Positions 12,510-22,561 of a stretch of DNA of 64,000 nucleotides are shown here, piece by piece (the first letter of the stretch is position 1; every line of letters starts with the position of its first letter). Both the position numbers and the translations under genes were made by a program. Under the pieces are notes generated by a model. It ran no database searches, was not told the DNA's origin, and was given only the letters and a program-made list of their open reading frames with translations. Source of the DNA: Fulvia fulva (Eukaryota; Ascomycota; Dothideomycetes; Mycosphaerellales; Mycosphaerellaceae); assembly GCF_020509005.1 (NCBI RefSeq), contig NC_063016.1, forward strand, positions 5,518,001 through 5,582,000, read 5' to 3'.

Positions 12510-15500
12510 AAGTTAAGGATCAATATAGTATAGCTAGACCTATACGACGAGACGGGCAAGGACTACGCTTATAAACCGTTCGTTACGAATATAAATATCG
12601 GCTTAAAGAAAGTCTCTTCTTCTAATCTTACTCTTATAGACACTAGCGTACTAGGCGAGTCTTTTATAGACTATAAACTCGCGACCTCTCTTAACCTCGA
12701 ACCCTAGGAACTGAAGTACCCTCGTACCCTTAAACTCTTTAACGGTACGGAGACTACTACTAGTAAGATTACTTATATTATATATACGTTAATTACTCTC
12801 GGAGGAAAGCGTATGTCGATCACTAGCTTCCTTACGTCCCTACCGTATTAGAAGTTTATCCTCGGCCTCCCTTAGTTTAGACGATACTAACCTATTATCG
12901 ACTAGACTTCCCTTACTATTAGTTTCCCTCTAGAAGCTCCTCCGGCGCCTCCGCCTTCTCCGCCCCCTTAGCGCGGTCCTAAGTATACTAAGATCTTCTA
13001 GGTAAACGCCGCTACCTTTACTACTACTACTAAGTAGCCTAAAGCTTAAGTCTTCGTAGCCTCTCTCCGCGATATCGACATCGCCCTCGAGAAGCTCGAT
13101 AAGAAGCGTATACCTACCGACCCTACTACGAAGGTCCCTCCTTAAGCATACTATATCCTCTACGTATTCGATACTAAAGCCGTAGACGAGCTGCCTCCTT
13201 ATCGCCCTTACGACTATAGGATTAAGCTAGAAGAAGGTGTAGAGGTACCGTTCGGACCGCTATATTCTATATCCCGAGAAGAGCTTATCGTCCTTAAGAG
13301 ATACCTCGAAGAAAACCTAAAGAAGGGGTTTATTCGAGCGAGCCGTTCTAGCGCTAGTAGTCCTATTATATTTATTAAGAAGCCTAGCGGTAGCCTACGC
13401 TTCTACGTAGACTACCGAGGCTTAAACGCTATTATAAAGAAGGACCGCTACCTAATACCGTTGATTTAAGAGACGCTCGAACGCCTCTCTAAGGCCAAGT
13501 ACTTCACTAAGCTCGATGTTATCGCTACGTTTAATAAGTTACGAATAGTAGAAGGATACGAGTATCTTATAGCCTTCCGTACTCGCTACGGGCTATTCGA
13601 GTCGCTCGGTATTCCCTTCGGCGTTTATAACGGGCCTAGTACCTTCTAGAACTTTATCAACGATATCCTTTAGGAGTTCCTCGATCAGTTCTATACTACC
13701 TATATCGACGACATCCTAGTCTATAGCGAGACTAAGGAGGAGCACCGCGAGTACGTCTATAAGGTCCTTTAGAAGCTCGTAGACGCCGGCTTGTAGCTCG
13801 ATATTAATAAGTACGAGTTTAAGAAGACCGAAGTCAAGTTCCTTAGTTTAATCATTACCGTAGACGGTATTAAGATAGACTAAGAGAAGATCGACGCTAT
13901 CGTCGAATAGGATACTCCTACGAACGTTAAGGAGGTCTAGGGTTTCCTAGGCTTTACTAACTTCTACCGCCGCTTTATCTACGTATTCTCGGGCGTAGTA
14001 CGCCCTTTAACGAAGCTTACGCGTAGAGGTGAGAAGTTTGCCTAGACCGACGAATACTAGGAGGCTTTTAACTTACTTAAAGCGAAGTTTATTAAGAACC
14101 CGCTTCTATAGCACTTCGATTTCGAACTAGAGACCCGTATACAGACCGACGCATCCGACGGCGTAGTAGGCGGTGTCCTGCTATAACGCCGCTCGCCTGA
14201 ATCCCCCTAGTTACCTATCGCCTTCCTCTCTAAGAAGATGACCGCCACGGAGTATAACTACGAGATCTACGATAAGGAGCTTCTCGCTATCGTCAAAGCT
14301 TTTAAAGAGTAGCGCCCCGAGCTCGAAGGCTCTACTATGCCCGTCTAAGTAAGCTCCGACTATAAGAACCTCGTCTACTTTATAAAGAGCAAGCTGCTTA
14401 ATCGTCGCTAGGCCCGCTAGAGCGAGTTCCTCTCCCGGTTCAACTTTGTGATCTCGTACACGCCCGGTAAGGCCAACTCGATAGCCGACGCCCTTACCCG
14501 CCGCCCTAGTGACTCTCTAGTTAATCGAAGAGGGGGCTAGCAAATCGTAGAGTAACAAGTCATTAAAGAGCACAACCTCTCTTCCGAGCTTCGAGAGTAC
14601 CTATCGAACGGCTAGCCTACGCTCGCCGCTTCCTTTACTACTCTCGTGCTCGCTCCTACCTACCTTAACGAGAGTGACGATGAATCCGAGCCTAAAGAAT
14701 ACGCCTCGGACGCTAAGGACTTAAACGACGATAAAGAGGGCTTAGTAACGACCGACGGCTTATCCGAATTAGACTTTAAGGGGTTTAATAATAAGGAGCA
14801 GCCCGAAGGCATTATAGCACGAGTACGAACAGCGTACGATACCGACCTAGACGCCTAAGAGTTAGTTCAGGCCCTTAAATCTGGCGCGAGGACATTCCCG
14901 GGCTTCTCGCTGTCCGAGTACGAGCTCTAGGAAGGTGTCGTCTACTTCCGTAAGAAGCTTTACGTACTGTAGCCCGAAGGCTCTAATATCCGCGCTAAGA
15001 TTCTTCAAATTGTCTACGGCTCCGCCTCTAGGGGTTACCTAGGCGTAGCTAAGACCTATAAGCTCCTCGCTAGGTATTACTAGTAGCCGTATTCCTAGAA
15101 GGACGTCCGCCGCTATATACTAAACGACGCTACTTGTCGAAGAGCTAAAGCTAACCGCTACCGCCCCTACGGTCTCTTATACCCTCTCCCGGCTCCTAAT
15201 CGTCCGTAGAAGTACATTACTATAGACTTTATTACCGATCCTCCTTACGGTAAGACCTTTAGCGGCGTAAAGGTAAAGGCCCTTCTAGTGATCGTAGACC
15301 GTTACTCTAAGGACCGGTATATAATCCCGTGCTAGAGTATAACCGTAAAGGAGACTACTCGCTTATTCTACGAATTCGTCTAGCGCCTTTAAGGCCTCCC
15401 GGATAGCATCACCTCTAATAGAGGCTCCTAGTTTATCTCGTACTTCTAGAAGCGTCTATATACTATCCTAGGTATTAAGTATAACCTCTCGACTAGGTTT

Positions 15501-15533
15501 TAGCTACAGACCGACGGCTAGACCAAAATTACG
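12510..15533 (+). pseudogene. Gypsy-1 Pol, protease to integrase core (5' part)
   Basis: In order: aspartic protease near 12625 with 'L-I-D-T-S', where D-T-G is expected (GGC to AGC); reverse transcriptase 13360-14000 with '[11 protein letters not shown]' and the active site 'Y-I-D-D-I-L-V-Y' at about 13699-13722; RNase H near 14145 ('T-D-A-S-D-G-V-V-G-G-V-L'); integrase from about 14990, with 'I-T-I-D-F-I-T-D' near 15218 and 'L-Q-T-D-G' near 15505. TAG stops sit at W and Q positions throughout. The frame is broken at 15538 by the Copia target site and continues at 21081. A 70-codon open piece at 14646-14858 is only an undamaged stretch between RNase H and integrase. Confidence 0.85.
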
Positions 15534-15538
15534 AATAC

Positions 15539-15772
15539 TATTAAACAGGTACGAGTTGCGTAGCAGTGGAAGACGGCGGATCACACCAAAGACGAAGAAG
15601 GACCCAATGGGATAGCGTGTATCTACATACAGTATCGCCGGTGTTGGTGTAGGTAGATGCTTGGTGTCCGGATGTTTGCCAGCCTATAGGCTGGCAAACC
15701 CTAGTCACGTGATCTAATCACATGACACACCCACACCTACATGCTTGTCCTGCGGCCTGTATGTTCTCAACA
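15539..15772 (-). repeat. Copia 3' LTR
   Basis: 234 bp. In element orientation it starts TGTTGAGAAC and ends in TTTAATA; the partner ends CA, so the last C was probably lost by RIP. It contains a perfect 26-base palindrome at 15674-15699 (arm GTTTGCCAGCCTA) and a near-perfect inverted repeat at 15704-15726 around CACGTG. Confidence 0.93.
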
Positions 15773-15807
15773 CTCCCACTCAGGCCACATGGTCTCCTAC
15801 AATCCCT

Positions 15808-18800
15808 TTACGCAAGCTGGAGCTGCCTTACAAAGTTTTGGAACTGCTGGCCATTGAGGGGCTTTGTTAACCCATCAGCAGCCATGTCCTTTGTATGGCA
15901 GTAGTCCACTGCAATCTTCTTCTGCCACCAGAGATGTCTGACATAGTTATATGCAACATCAATATGCTTTGACCTTTCATGCACATGGGCATCTTTGACA
16001 AGTGTCAAAGCGGCTTGGTTGTCACCCATGAGCTTGACTGGCCTTAGCTCGTCAACAGTGCCCTTGCTTGCCCTTACACTCGGCTGGAAAGAGCTCTTTC
16101 CCACCAGTTCTGGGCACCCCATTTCCCTGAGGACAGCAGCAAGAAATTGTGACTGCTTTGCGGCTGCGTTCATAGCCATGAACTCAGCTTCCATTGTTGA
16201 TGTTGCAACAGACTTTTGCTTCCTACTCATCCAGGACACAGGTGATCCACAAAGGAACCACACGTATCCCAGAATTGAGACTCTATCCACTTTGTCCATA
16301 GCGTAGTCAGAGTCCGAGTATCCCTGGAGATTGCCCCCTCCCTTTCTATACATAAGACCTAGGTCTGGGTACGACCGCAGGTATCGGGAGAGCTTCTTCA
16401 AAGCCTTCATATGCTGCTGCGAGGGATCAGCAACAAATGAGCTAATTCTTCCAAGGGGGAATGCTAAGTCTGGCCTTGTCATTGTCATTGGCCACATCCA
16501 GGTACCATTGTGGCTCTGGTAATCCTGTTTGTTGCACCTCTCATCCATAGGTGCCGTAGGCACTAAATGCTCGTAGCTCTCCATAGGTGAGTGGGTTGGC
16601 GTAGCCTTCTCTCTAGCCATGTTCATCTTGGCTAAGTTAGCGTGGACATAGTGTCCTTGATCAAGCTTCAAAGTGCCTTGGGACCTGTCTCTTGTAATCC
16701 TCATTCCAAGGATCTTCGTAGGTTCACCAAGATCTTTAATCTTAAACACTTTTCCAAGCTCAGCCTTAAACCACTGAACATCTGACAGCTTCGGAGCTGC
16801 AATGGGTATGTCATCCACATGGGTAAGGACCATAAGGTCTCTATCCGTATGGATAAGTAGGCATGGATCTACCTGGGACTGGGTAAATCCAATCTTCTCT
16901 AGCTTCGCAACACAGAGCTTGTTCCAGTCTCTAGCTGCTTGCTTAAGCCCATAAAGGCTTCGTAGGACCTTGAACACCATGTTTGGAGGTGCTTCAACTC
17001 CTGGGGGTGGGATCATATAGATGTCTTCAAGAAGGCTGCTTTGGGTAAAAGCATTATTCACATCCACTAGGTGCATCTCGAGATCTCTCTCACATACTAC
17101 TGCCATGAATACTCGGAGAGTATCATGTCTAACAGTAGGTGCAAAGGTCTCTTCGAAGTCAACCCCATATTTCTGTGAAAACCCTCTTGCAACTAGTCTT
17201 GCCTTGAACTTCTCAATGGCTCCACTAATCATTCTTTTCACATCAAAGACCCACCTAGAAGTAATTAGATTCGCACCCTTTGGCGGTACAACTGCTTCCC
17301 AGGTGTTGTTGCTTGCTAAGGCAATAAGTTCGTTCTCGATTGCCTCTTTCCACATATGTCCCCATTCGGGGTCTCCTACGGCTGCCTTATAGGACTTTGG
17401 GATTGGCACTTCCTGCTGATAGGCTATGGCCTGCCCAACAGCAGCAAATGCATGTTCTTCCACGTCGTTCAGAATCTCCTCTACCCAGCTCATTGTAGGG
17501 TCTAGATGGAACATCTGGGCGATAAGAGCCTTATGGTGTTTAGCCTCATGCTCTTCAGAGTTATCATCTCCGTCCCCCCTTGACCTCTTGTTGCCTGCAA
17601 CCTGAGGTGGCGCTGGGTGTTCGGGTGGGTCGAACTGAACGACATCTTCTTTTTCTTTCATTGGAGTACCCTGATCTCCAAACTTCTGGTATTCCCCAAT
17701 GTCCTTTGGGGGAGGGGGAAGTTGCACAAACAGCGGTTGCTGTGGTGTTGATGACTTGGGTAGGTTCTGTATAGATCCACCGTTATCGGCCTTCGACAGT
17801 GTTGAAACCGCCTCAATATTTTCTCCTGGCCTTCGTAACGGTGTCTCTGATAATCCCCTATCGGAAAATTTCGCCCCAAAGGGCTTCCTCCCAACAGGAT
17901 TGCGCTGTGGCGCTCGACTCGGCTGGTTAGTGAAGGTGATACCAAGATCCATATCTCCCCCCTTCTCATTCTCAAACCAGTCGACGTGACTATGCGCTTT
18001 TATTGCTTTCATGTCGGGATCCCAGAACAGCCATTGTTTTGTGGTGTTTTCTGAGTAGCCCACAAACACGGCTTCTTTTCCTCGGTTCATCAACTTGTCT
18101 CTCCTCAAGCCTTGAGGTTGGGCTCTTGGGTCTACATAGACCACAGCTTTGCATCCCCAGACGCGGAAATGGTCGACTGACGGTACTTGGCCAGTAAAGG
18201 CTTCTTCTGGTGAAAGAGCAATACCATCAATGATCGGACCATTAGGCAGTCTGTTTCTGATCACAGTCTGTGCTTGCAAAGCTTCTGGCCAGAACTCAAC
18301 TGGCATGCCAGAGTCTTCAAGCATAGCCCGGACTGTGTTCTCAGAGGCTTGAATTGACCTTTCCACAGGTCCATTTTGAAGAGAGTTGTAGGCATCAGTT
18401 GTGTCCATCTGAGTGCCAAACTCCTTCTCCCACTCTTTTAGCAAGGCGAGAATTTCCTTTGCACCATCACTGCGGATCGCAGACAGAAAGCACCTTGACT
18501 GCCGTTCTGCCTGGACCTTCCAATCCCGTAGGGCTGCAGGAGCGTCGCTCCTGGCCTTCAAAGGGATTACCCACTTCTTCCTAGAGAAGTTGTCTACAAT
18601 CTCAAGCCAATATTTGTATCCTAGCCTAGAGACTGCGCCCTGAAAAGGCCCACAGATGTCAATGGAGATGAGGGCCAGCCTCTCCCCTTTCCTCTCTGTG
18701 GCAGGTCCTTTGAACTTCCTCATGTTTGCAAGGGAGCAGACCTTGCAATTCTGGTGTTCAGAAGGAACAGGAATGGGATCTTTCTTGTCAGTGACTCTAT

Positions 18801-20334
18801 GCAGGTTTCTTAGCAGTCCCTTGCCAAGGTGTGCACATCTTCTATGCCATAGCTCCCACTGATCTTCGGACTCAGTGTTAGCCATAGCGGTACCGTCACG
18901 TTCTTGAGAGAGTATGCCAGCATGCTGTGGCTCAAGAATTTCCGAGATCGAGTGGATAAACGGTACTCCTCCTCGAAGTTTGGTCTGGACAACGGGTTTA
19001 CCAGACAAGGATTCTAGGGTGAAACTGGGTGGTTGGACAGCAAACTGTTGGCTGAACTGATTCCACGAAACAAGACTAACTCCAAGGCCAGGAACAAACA
19101 GGACATTTTCTAAGACAATTTGCTTTCCAGAAGGACCACCCATTACTGCACTTCCTATATGTGTAGCTTGTAGATAGCCACCCCCAACCTTGATCCACTT
19201 CCTCTTTTGAAGAGGCTTCAGTGTCCTGAATAGTGAATCTTGGTCAGTCATATGTGATGATGCACAAGAGTCAAGCAACCACTCGGACGAGGGGTACTTG
19301 CCTTTGGCTTCCACAGTGGAATGGGCAACCTCATCAACATCATCATCTTCTGATGGTATCTCAGGGTCTGATGCGTCTTCCTGGGTCGCATGGGCCCTTG
19401 CAGGCTTACTAGAGGAGGCCTTTGGCTTGCGGCTCTCCTTCATCTGCTTTGCAAGGTCCGTCATCACCTTGAGGACATCACGAAGGTTTGGTGATGATGA
19501 CCTCCTACGAGGTGGTGACGGTTGTCTCTTAGCAGGGTAGGTAACCCTAGCTAGTTTGTCCTTGTTCCTAACAGCCTGCTGAGCTGCAGAAAGGTGTGGG
19601 CACTTGCTCATAAAATGGTCACCATTGCAGAGATGGCACGTGAGCTTGCCCTGGAAACCCTTCTTAGCGAACATGGCTGTCCCTTGATGAATCATTGATT
19701 CTTGCTTCTCCCTAAGGATTGCAAGAATGTCTTGTGGTGAGAGATTCACCTGGGCATCAATTGCATCGCGAATTGAGCCAAATGAGTCTGGCAGAGCTGC
19801 TAAGAGTTGCTGGATCTTTCTGTCCTCAGTCTTGATGTCTTGGAACTGAGGCGAGATTGAAACAGCCCTCCTTGCAATTGAGCTAAGCTCCTGCCAGGCG
19901 TCATCTATAGACTGGTCTTCTGTCATCACGAAATTGGTGTATTGCTGAAGCAAACTTCTTCCAGTAGCGAGAAGTCTTCTCTTATATTTAGCTTCAGCCC
20001 ATTCCCACAACTCCTTCGCATGCCGGATCTCGTATGTCATCTCTTGGTCATCTGTCGACAGACAGATGTACATCTCATACAGGGCCGTTGCATTGTGCCG
20101 TCTGTACGATGCCTTCCTTATCGCTTGATCCAAAGGAAGGGATGACTCCGATGATGCAGAGGGTGTCGCTATAGATGGGGTTGCAGCGGGAATGTCCGTG
20201 ATGATGTCTTCGAGGACCCAGTCAACCTGCTTTGATACCAGGTGTATTCTCATCAGCTTGAACCATGTTTCGTGGTTCTCTCTTGTCAGAAGAGGTGCTG
20301 CTCTCTTTCTTATGAACCCAGTCTCGTTCTCCAT
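15808..20334 (-). CDS. Copia Gag-Pol polyprotein (intact)
   Basis: Uninterrupted frame of 1508 codons from the ATG at 20334; the open frame extends 58 codons upstream to an ATG at 20508, but the extra stretch is Arg/Pro-rich and the later ATG starts directly before the Gag-like domain. Numbering from the long start: zinc knuckle at 291-303 with unusual spacing C-x2-C-x3-H-x4-C; protease motif 'L-L-D-S-C-A-S' at 411-417, with Cys where D-S-G is usual; integrase zinc site H555, H560, C588, C591; integrase core D617, D681, E716; reverse transcriptase with D1149 and 'H-V-D-D' at 1230-1233 (usually Y-V-D-D); RNase H with D1399, E1440 and D1496. Domain order PR-IN-RT-RH defines Ty1/Copia. Cytoplasmic particle assembly and nuclear integration are known for the family. 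No RIP stops. Confidence 0.95.
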   Translation of the reverse strand: MENETGFIRKRAAPLLTRENHETWFKLMRIHLVSKQVDWVLEDIITDIPAATPSIATPSASSESSLPLDQAIRKASYRRHNATALYEMYICLSTDDQEMTYEIRHAKELWEWAEAKYKRRLLATGRSLLQQYTNFVMTEDQSIDDAWQELSSIARRAVSISPQFQDIKTEDRKIQQLLAALPDSFGSIRDAIDAQVNLSPQDILAILREKQESMIHQGTAMFAKKGFQGKLTCHLCNGDHFMSKCPHLSAAQQAVRNKDKLARVTYPAKRQPSPPRRRSSSPNLRDVLKVMTDLAKQMKESRKPKASSSKPARAHATQEDASDPEIPSEDDDVDEVAHSTVEAKGKYPSSEWLLDSCASSHMTDQDSLFRTLKPLQKRKWIKVGGGYLQATHIGSAVMGGPSGKQIVLENVLFVPGLGVSLVSWNQFSQQFAVQPPSFTLESLSGKPVVQTKLRGGVPFIHSISEILEPQHAGILSQERDGTAMANTESEDQWELWHRRCAHLGKGLLRNLHRVTDKKDPIPVPSEHQNCKVCSLANMRKFKGPATERKGERLALISIDICGPFQGAVSRLGYKYWLEIVDNFSRKKWVIPLKARSDAPAALRDWKVQAERQSRCFLSAIRSDGAKEILALLKEWEKEFGTQMDTTDAYNSLQNGPVERSIQASENTVRAMLEDSGMPVEFWPEALQAQTVIRNRLPNGPIIDGIALSPEEAFTGQVPSVDHFRVWGCKAVVYVDPRAQPQGLRRDKLMNRGKEAVFVGYSENTTKQWLFWDPDMKAIKAHSHVDWFENEKGGDMDLGITFTNQPSRAPQRNPVGRKPFGAKFSDRGLSETPLRRPGENIEAVSTLSKADNGGSIQNLPKSSTPQQPLFVQLPPPPKDIGEYQKFGDQGTPMKEKEDVVQFDPPEHPAPPQVAGNKRSRGDGDDNSEEHEAKHHKALIAQMFHLDPTMSWVEEILNDVEEHAFAAVGQAIAYQQEVPIPKSYKAAVGDPEWGHMWKEAIENELIALASNNTWEAVVPPKGANLITSRWVFDVKRMISGAIEKFKARLVARGFSQKYGVDFEETFAPTVRHDTLRVFMAVVCERDLEMHLVDVNNAFTQSSLLEDIYMIPPPGVEAPPNMVFKVLRSLYGLKQAARDWNKLCVAKLEKIGFTQSQVDPCLLIHTDRDLMVLTHVDDIPIAAPKLSDVQWFKAELGKVFKIKDLGEPTKILGMRITRDRSQGTLKLDQGHYVHANLAKMNMAREKATPTHSPMESYEHLVPTAPMDERCNKQDYQSHNGTWMWPMTMTRPDLAFPLGRISSFVADPSQQHMKALKKLSRYLRSYPDLGLMYRKGGGNLQGYSDSDYAMDKVDRVSILGYVWFLCGSPVSWMSRKQKSVATSTMEAEFMAMNAAAKQSQFLAAVLREMGCPELVGKSSFQPSVRASKGTVDELRPVKLMGDNQAALTLVKDAHVHERSKHIDVAYNYVRHLWWQKKIAVDYCHTKDMAADGLTKPLNGQQFQNFVRQLQLA

Positions 20335-20821
20335 TTTTTGTAAGTTGAGGGACAGGTTGGCTGCCCTCAGGTAAAAGGATGTATTCGGTCGTACGCGATC
20401 GGATCGAAATGGGATAAACCGAACGCGAGGTTGATAGCGGAGAGGATGGCTATCCGCCGGGAAGAGGAGGAAAGTCGGTCGGTAAGGATCGTGTTGGTGC
20501 TGAGACACTGTAGCGTAACTCTCTCAGCAGAGGGGGTTTCTGAGACACTGCGGCTCTCTCAGAATGAACAGTTAGTCGATGCGAACGCGATGTCCGGAGA
20601 GCGACTCTTCTCAGTAAGCTCGCCCACTTGTCTGAGGTATTGGCACAGGCTCCCTGACTCGGAGTCTGACAGTGCCTCACTAGGCTCTTTCACGTCTTAT
20701 ATGCACCTACAGCGCGGCTGTAGCTTCCTGTGCAAGGCGGGTGCGGCCTCCAGTCTGCCTTCCTTGTGTTCTGAAGAGGAATAACTCCAATACGACTTTG
20801 TCGAGGGTGAAACACCGAGTT

Positions 20822-20841
20822 GCTAACCCGGGCTCATAACC
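20822..20841 (-). other. Copia primer-binding site, half-tRNA(Met) type
   Basis: Adjacent to the inner edge of the 5' LTR. The plus strand reads CCCGGGCTCATAACC, matching an anticodon arm with a CAU anticodon flanked by T and AA, so the element RNA would pair with an internal part of a methionine tRNA rather than its 3' end. Drosophila copia and Ty1 relatives use initiator-Met tRNA, copia as a 5' half. Priming is inferred; no tRNA gene is in the window for comparison. Confidence 0.55.
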
Positions 20842-21075
20842 TGTTAAACAGGTACGAGTTGCGCAGCAGTGGAAGACGGCGGATCACACCAAAGACGAAG
20901 AAGGACCCAATGGGATAGCGTGTATCTACATACAGTATCGCCGGTGTTGGTGTAGGTAGATGCTAGGTGTCCGGATGTTTGCCAGCCTATAGGCTGGCAA
21001 ACCCTAGTCACGTGATCTAATCACATGACACACCCACACCTACATGCTTGTCCTGCGGCCTGTATGTTCTCAACA
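20842..21075 (-). repeat. Copia 5' LTR
   Basis: 234 bp, differs from the partner at three sites. Holds the same 26-base palindrome (20977-21002) and the CACGTG inverted repeat. It should contain the promoter of the minus-strand polyprotein; between it and the ATG lie about 0.5 kb of leader (20335-20841) with no clear gene. Confidence 0.93.
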
Positions 21076-21080
21076 AATAC

Positions 21081-21930
21081 TATCCTCGAATAGGTCCTTC
21101 GTTACTTCGTCGACTACTACTAGAAGGATTGGCCTTAGTATATCCCTACGGTAGAGTTCGCTACTCGTAACTAGGACTCGGAGACTACTAGCTACTCTCC
21201 CTTCTATACTACGAGAGGTTACTACCCTCGTATAGGCATAGAACTAGAAGAGCCTCTCCCGCCTACTAAAGACGTAAACGAGTAAGTAGTAGACGAGTTC
21301 GCTACTATACTCTTATAGATCTATAAAGAAGTCTACGACGAGATAGTATACGTATAAGTAATCTACGAGGATTAAGCTAATCGTCGTCGCTAGCTAGCTC
21401 CCGACTACTAAGTAGGCGATATAGTCTACCTTAACTCTAAGAACATTAAGACGGACCGCCCCTCTAAGAAGCTGAGCTAGAAGAACCTAGGTCCTTTTGA
21501 GATCACCGAGCGTATTAGTTTATACGCCTACCGTCTAGCTCTTCCTACGAATATAAAGATCTACGACGTCTTCTATCCCGTACGCCTTCGGCCGTCGGCT
21601 AAGGACCTATTCCCGAACCAAAACCAAGACATACTAGGTCCTCCCGATCAAGTAGAAGTCGACGAGCCTATTAACCTACCTTCTAACGACTATACCGTCC
21701 GTAAGATCCGGGGAATCCGCGTAGAGCCTAACGACGTTAAAGGACTACCGCTAATCAAGTATAAAGTCGAATAGCAAGGTTGCCCTAAGTAGGATACCTT
21801 ATAGGAACGTACCTAACATATTATCTTTAATCGTTAAGCAATCGAAGAATACTACGCCCGCGTAGACGGCCTAGAGGTCAATATCGGTAGGCTTTTCGAA
21901 TCTAAGCTCTTCGACGGGGCTTACTAATAG
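21081..21930 (+). pseudogene. Gypsy-1 Pol, integrase C-terminal part and chromodomain-like tail
   Basis: Continues the integrase frame after the Copia insertion: 'Y-Y-P-R-I-G-I-E-L' near 21225, 'A-P-D-Y' with 'V-G-D-I-V-Y-L' near 21400-21430 (the GPY/F-like region of chromovirus integrases), 'L-G-P-F-E-I' near 21490. The tail 'Y-T-V-R-K-I-R-G-I-R-V' (about 21692) followed by 'L-I-K-Y-K-V-E-stop-Q-G-C-P-K' (about 21752) resembles a chromodomain with its tryptophan lost to TAG. Chromodomains in this family steer integration to heterochromatin. Ends near 21930, about 100 bases before the 3' LTR and its AGAGGGG polypurine tract. Confidence 0.75.
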
Positions 21931-22037
21931 TGTATCGACTGTAACATTAGGCCTAAGCCTAGTACTAAAGCTGAACATCCTCGATATATAGAACTACTAC
22001 GGCTTCGTAGGAACTTAGCTTTGTTTAGAGGGGCTAC

Positions 22038-22556
22038 TATTATAGTCTCCCTATAGAGTATATAGAAGGTAGGGATAGAAGAGCCTTAGAGTACTTAGAG
22101 GTCGTCAAGAAGTGAAAGTCTAGCATAGTATATAACCGCTAAGAATTATATACCCCGTAATATTCACTACGGGACCTAGCCCTCCAAATTCACCCCTCTA
22201 CTAAACCTTGACAGATTCACTTCGGCTCGTGACTATGTGACTCACGGCACTCCCGCGAGCACCCGCGACTACGCTAGACCCTAGAAGAAGCACGTAGAAG
22301 ACTCGGAACGTAGGGTAGGTTAGAATAAGGTTTTGAGCAAAGCTACTAAGCGCGGCTTCGTACGGGTTAGCCCTATTAATACGGGGACACGTACTCGCGA
22401 GGGTCGCGTATAAATATCTGGCCTTCCCTAGGCCTCTCTTACTTTCTTCGTCTTTCGTTTTATATAGCAATTATACTATACCCTTTACACCTATACTTCG
22501 TACCTACATTCTCGCTTTTACTCTTACATCTTATAGGCTAGGCTCTCGCCCTAACA
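22038..22556 (+). repeat. Gypsy-1 3' LTR
   Basis: 519 bp, starts TATTATAG (TG to TA) after the purine tract AGAGGGG at 22027-22033 and ends CCTAACA, followed by TTAAG. The antisense 89-codon open frame at 22201-22470 recurs in the LTRs at 52826 and 58610 simply because the LTRs are similar. Confidence 0.93.
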
Positions 22557-22561
22557 TTAAG

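Larger units (their letters stand above)
15539..21075 (-). mobile_element. Intact Ty1/Copia element, youngest insertion in the window
   Basis: 5537 bp, minus orientation, bounded by 234-bp LTRs (15539-15772 and 20842-21075) and a 5-bp target duplication AATAC (15534-15538, 21076-21080). The LTRs differ at three positions; two are RIP-type (CA to TA, TG to TA). The polyprotein is uninterrupted and the DNA has normal CA/TG content, unlike the surrounding Gypsy. Just before the 3' LTR, in element orientation, is a polypurine tract GAGTGGGAG (15773-15781). All parts needed for autonomous transposition look present apart from the protease oddity noted for the CDS. Confidence 0.95.
10726..22556 (+). 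mobile_element. Ty3/Gypsy chromovirus-like element Gypsy-1, nested in LINE A1 and carrying Copia
   Basis: Bounded by two 519-bp LTRs (10726-11244 and 22038-22556) that begin TG/TA and end CA/TA, with a perfect 5-bp target duplication TTAAG at 10721-10725 and 22557-22561. Internal order gag, protease, reverse transcriptase, RNase H, integrase and a chromodomain-like tail, all plus strand. The integrase is interrupted by the Copia element. Without Copia the internal region is about 5.25 kb, matching the second copy at 52826-59128. Stops are almost exclusively TAG. Confidence 0.92.

Noticed and set aside
14646..14858. 70-codon open frame, repeated at 54982-55194
   Set aside because: It is a stop-free stretch of Gypsy Pol in the Pol frame, not a separate gene.
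15995..20145. Many plus-strand open frames of 60-123 codons across the Copia element
   Set aside because: They are antisense shadows of the intact minus-strand polyprotein and show no domain or start context of their own.
22201..22470. 89-codon open frame that recurs in the LTRs at 22201, 52912 and 58696
   Set aside because: It recurs only because the LTRs are alike; it is antisense to the element, and the fourth LTR breaks it.
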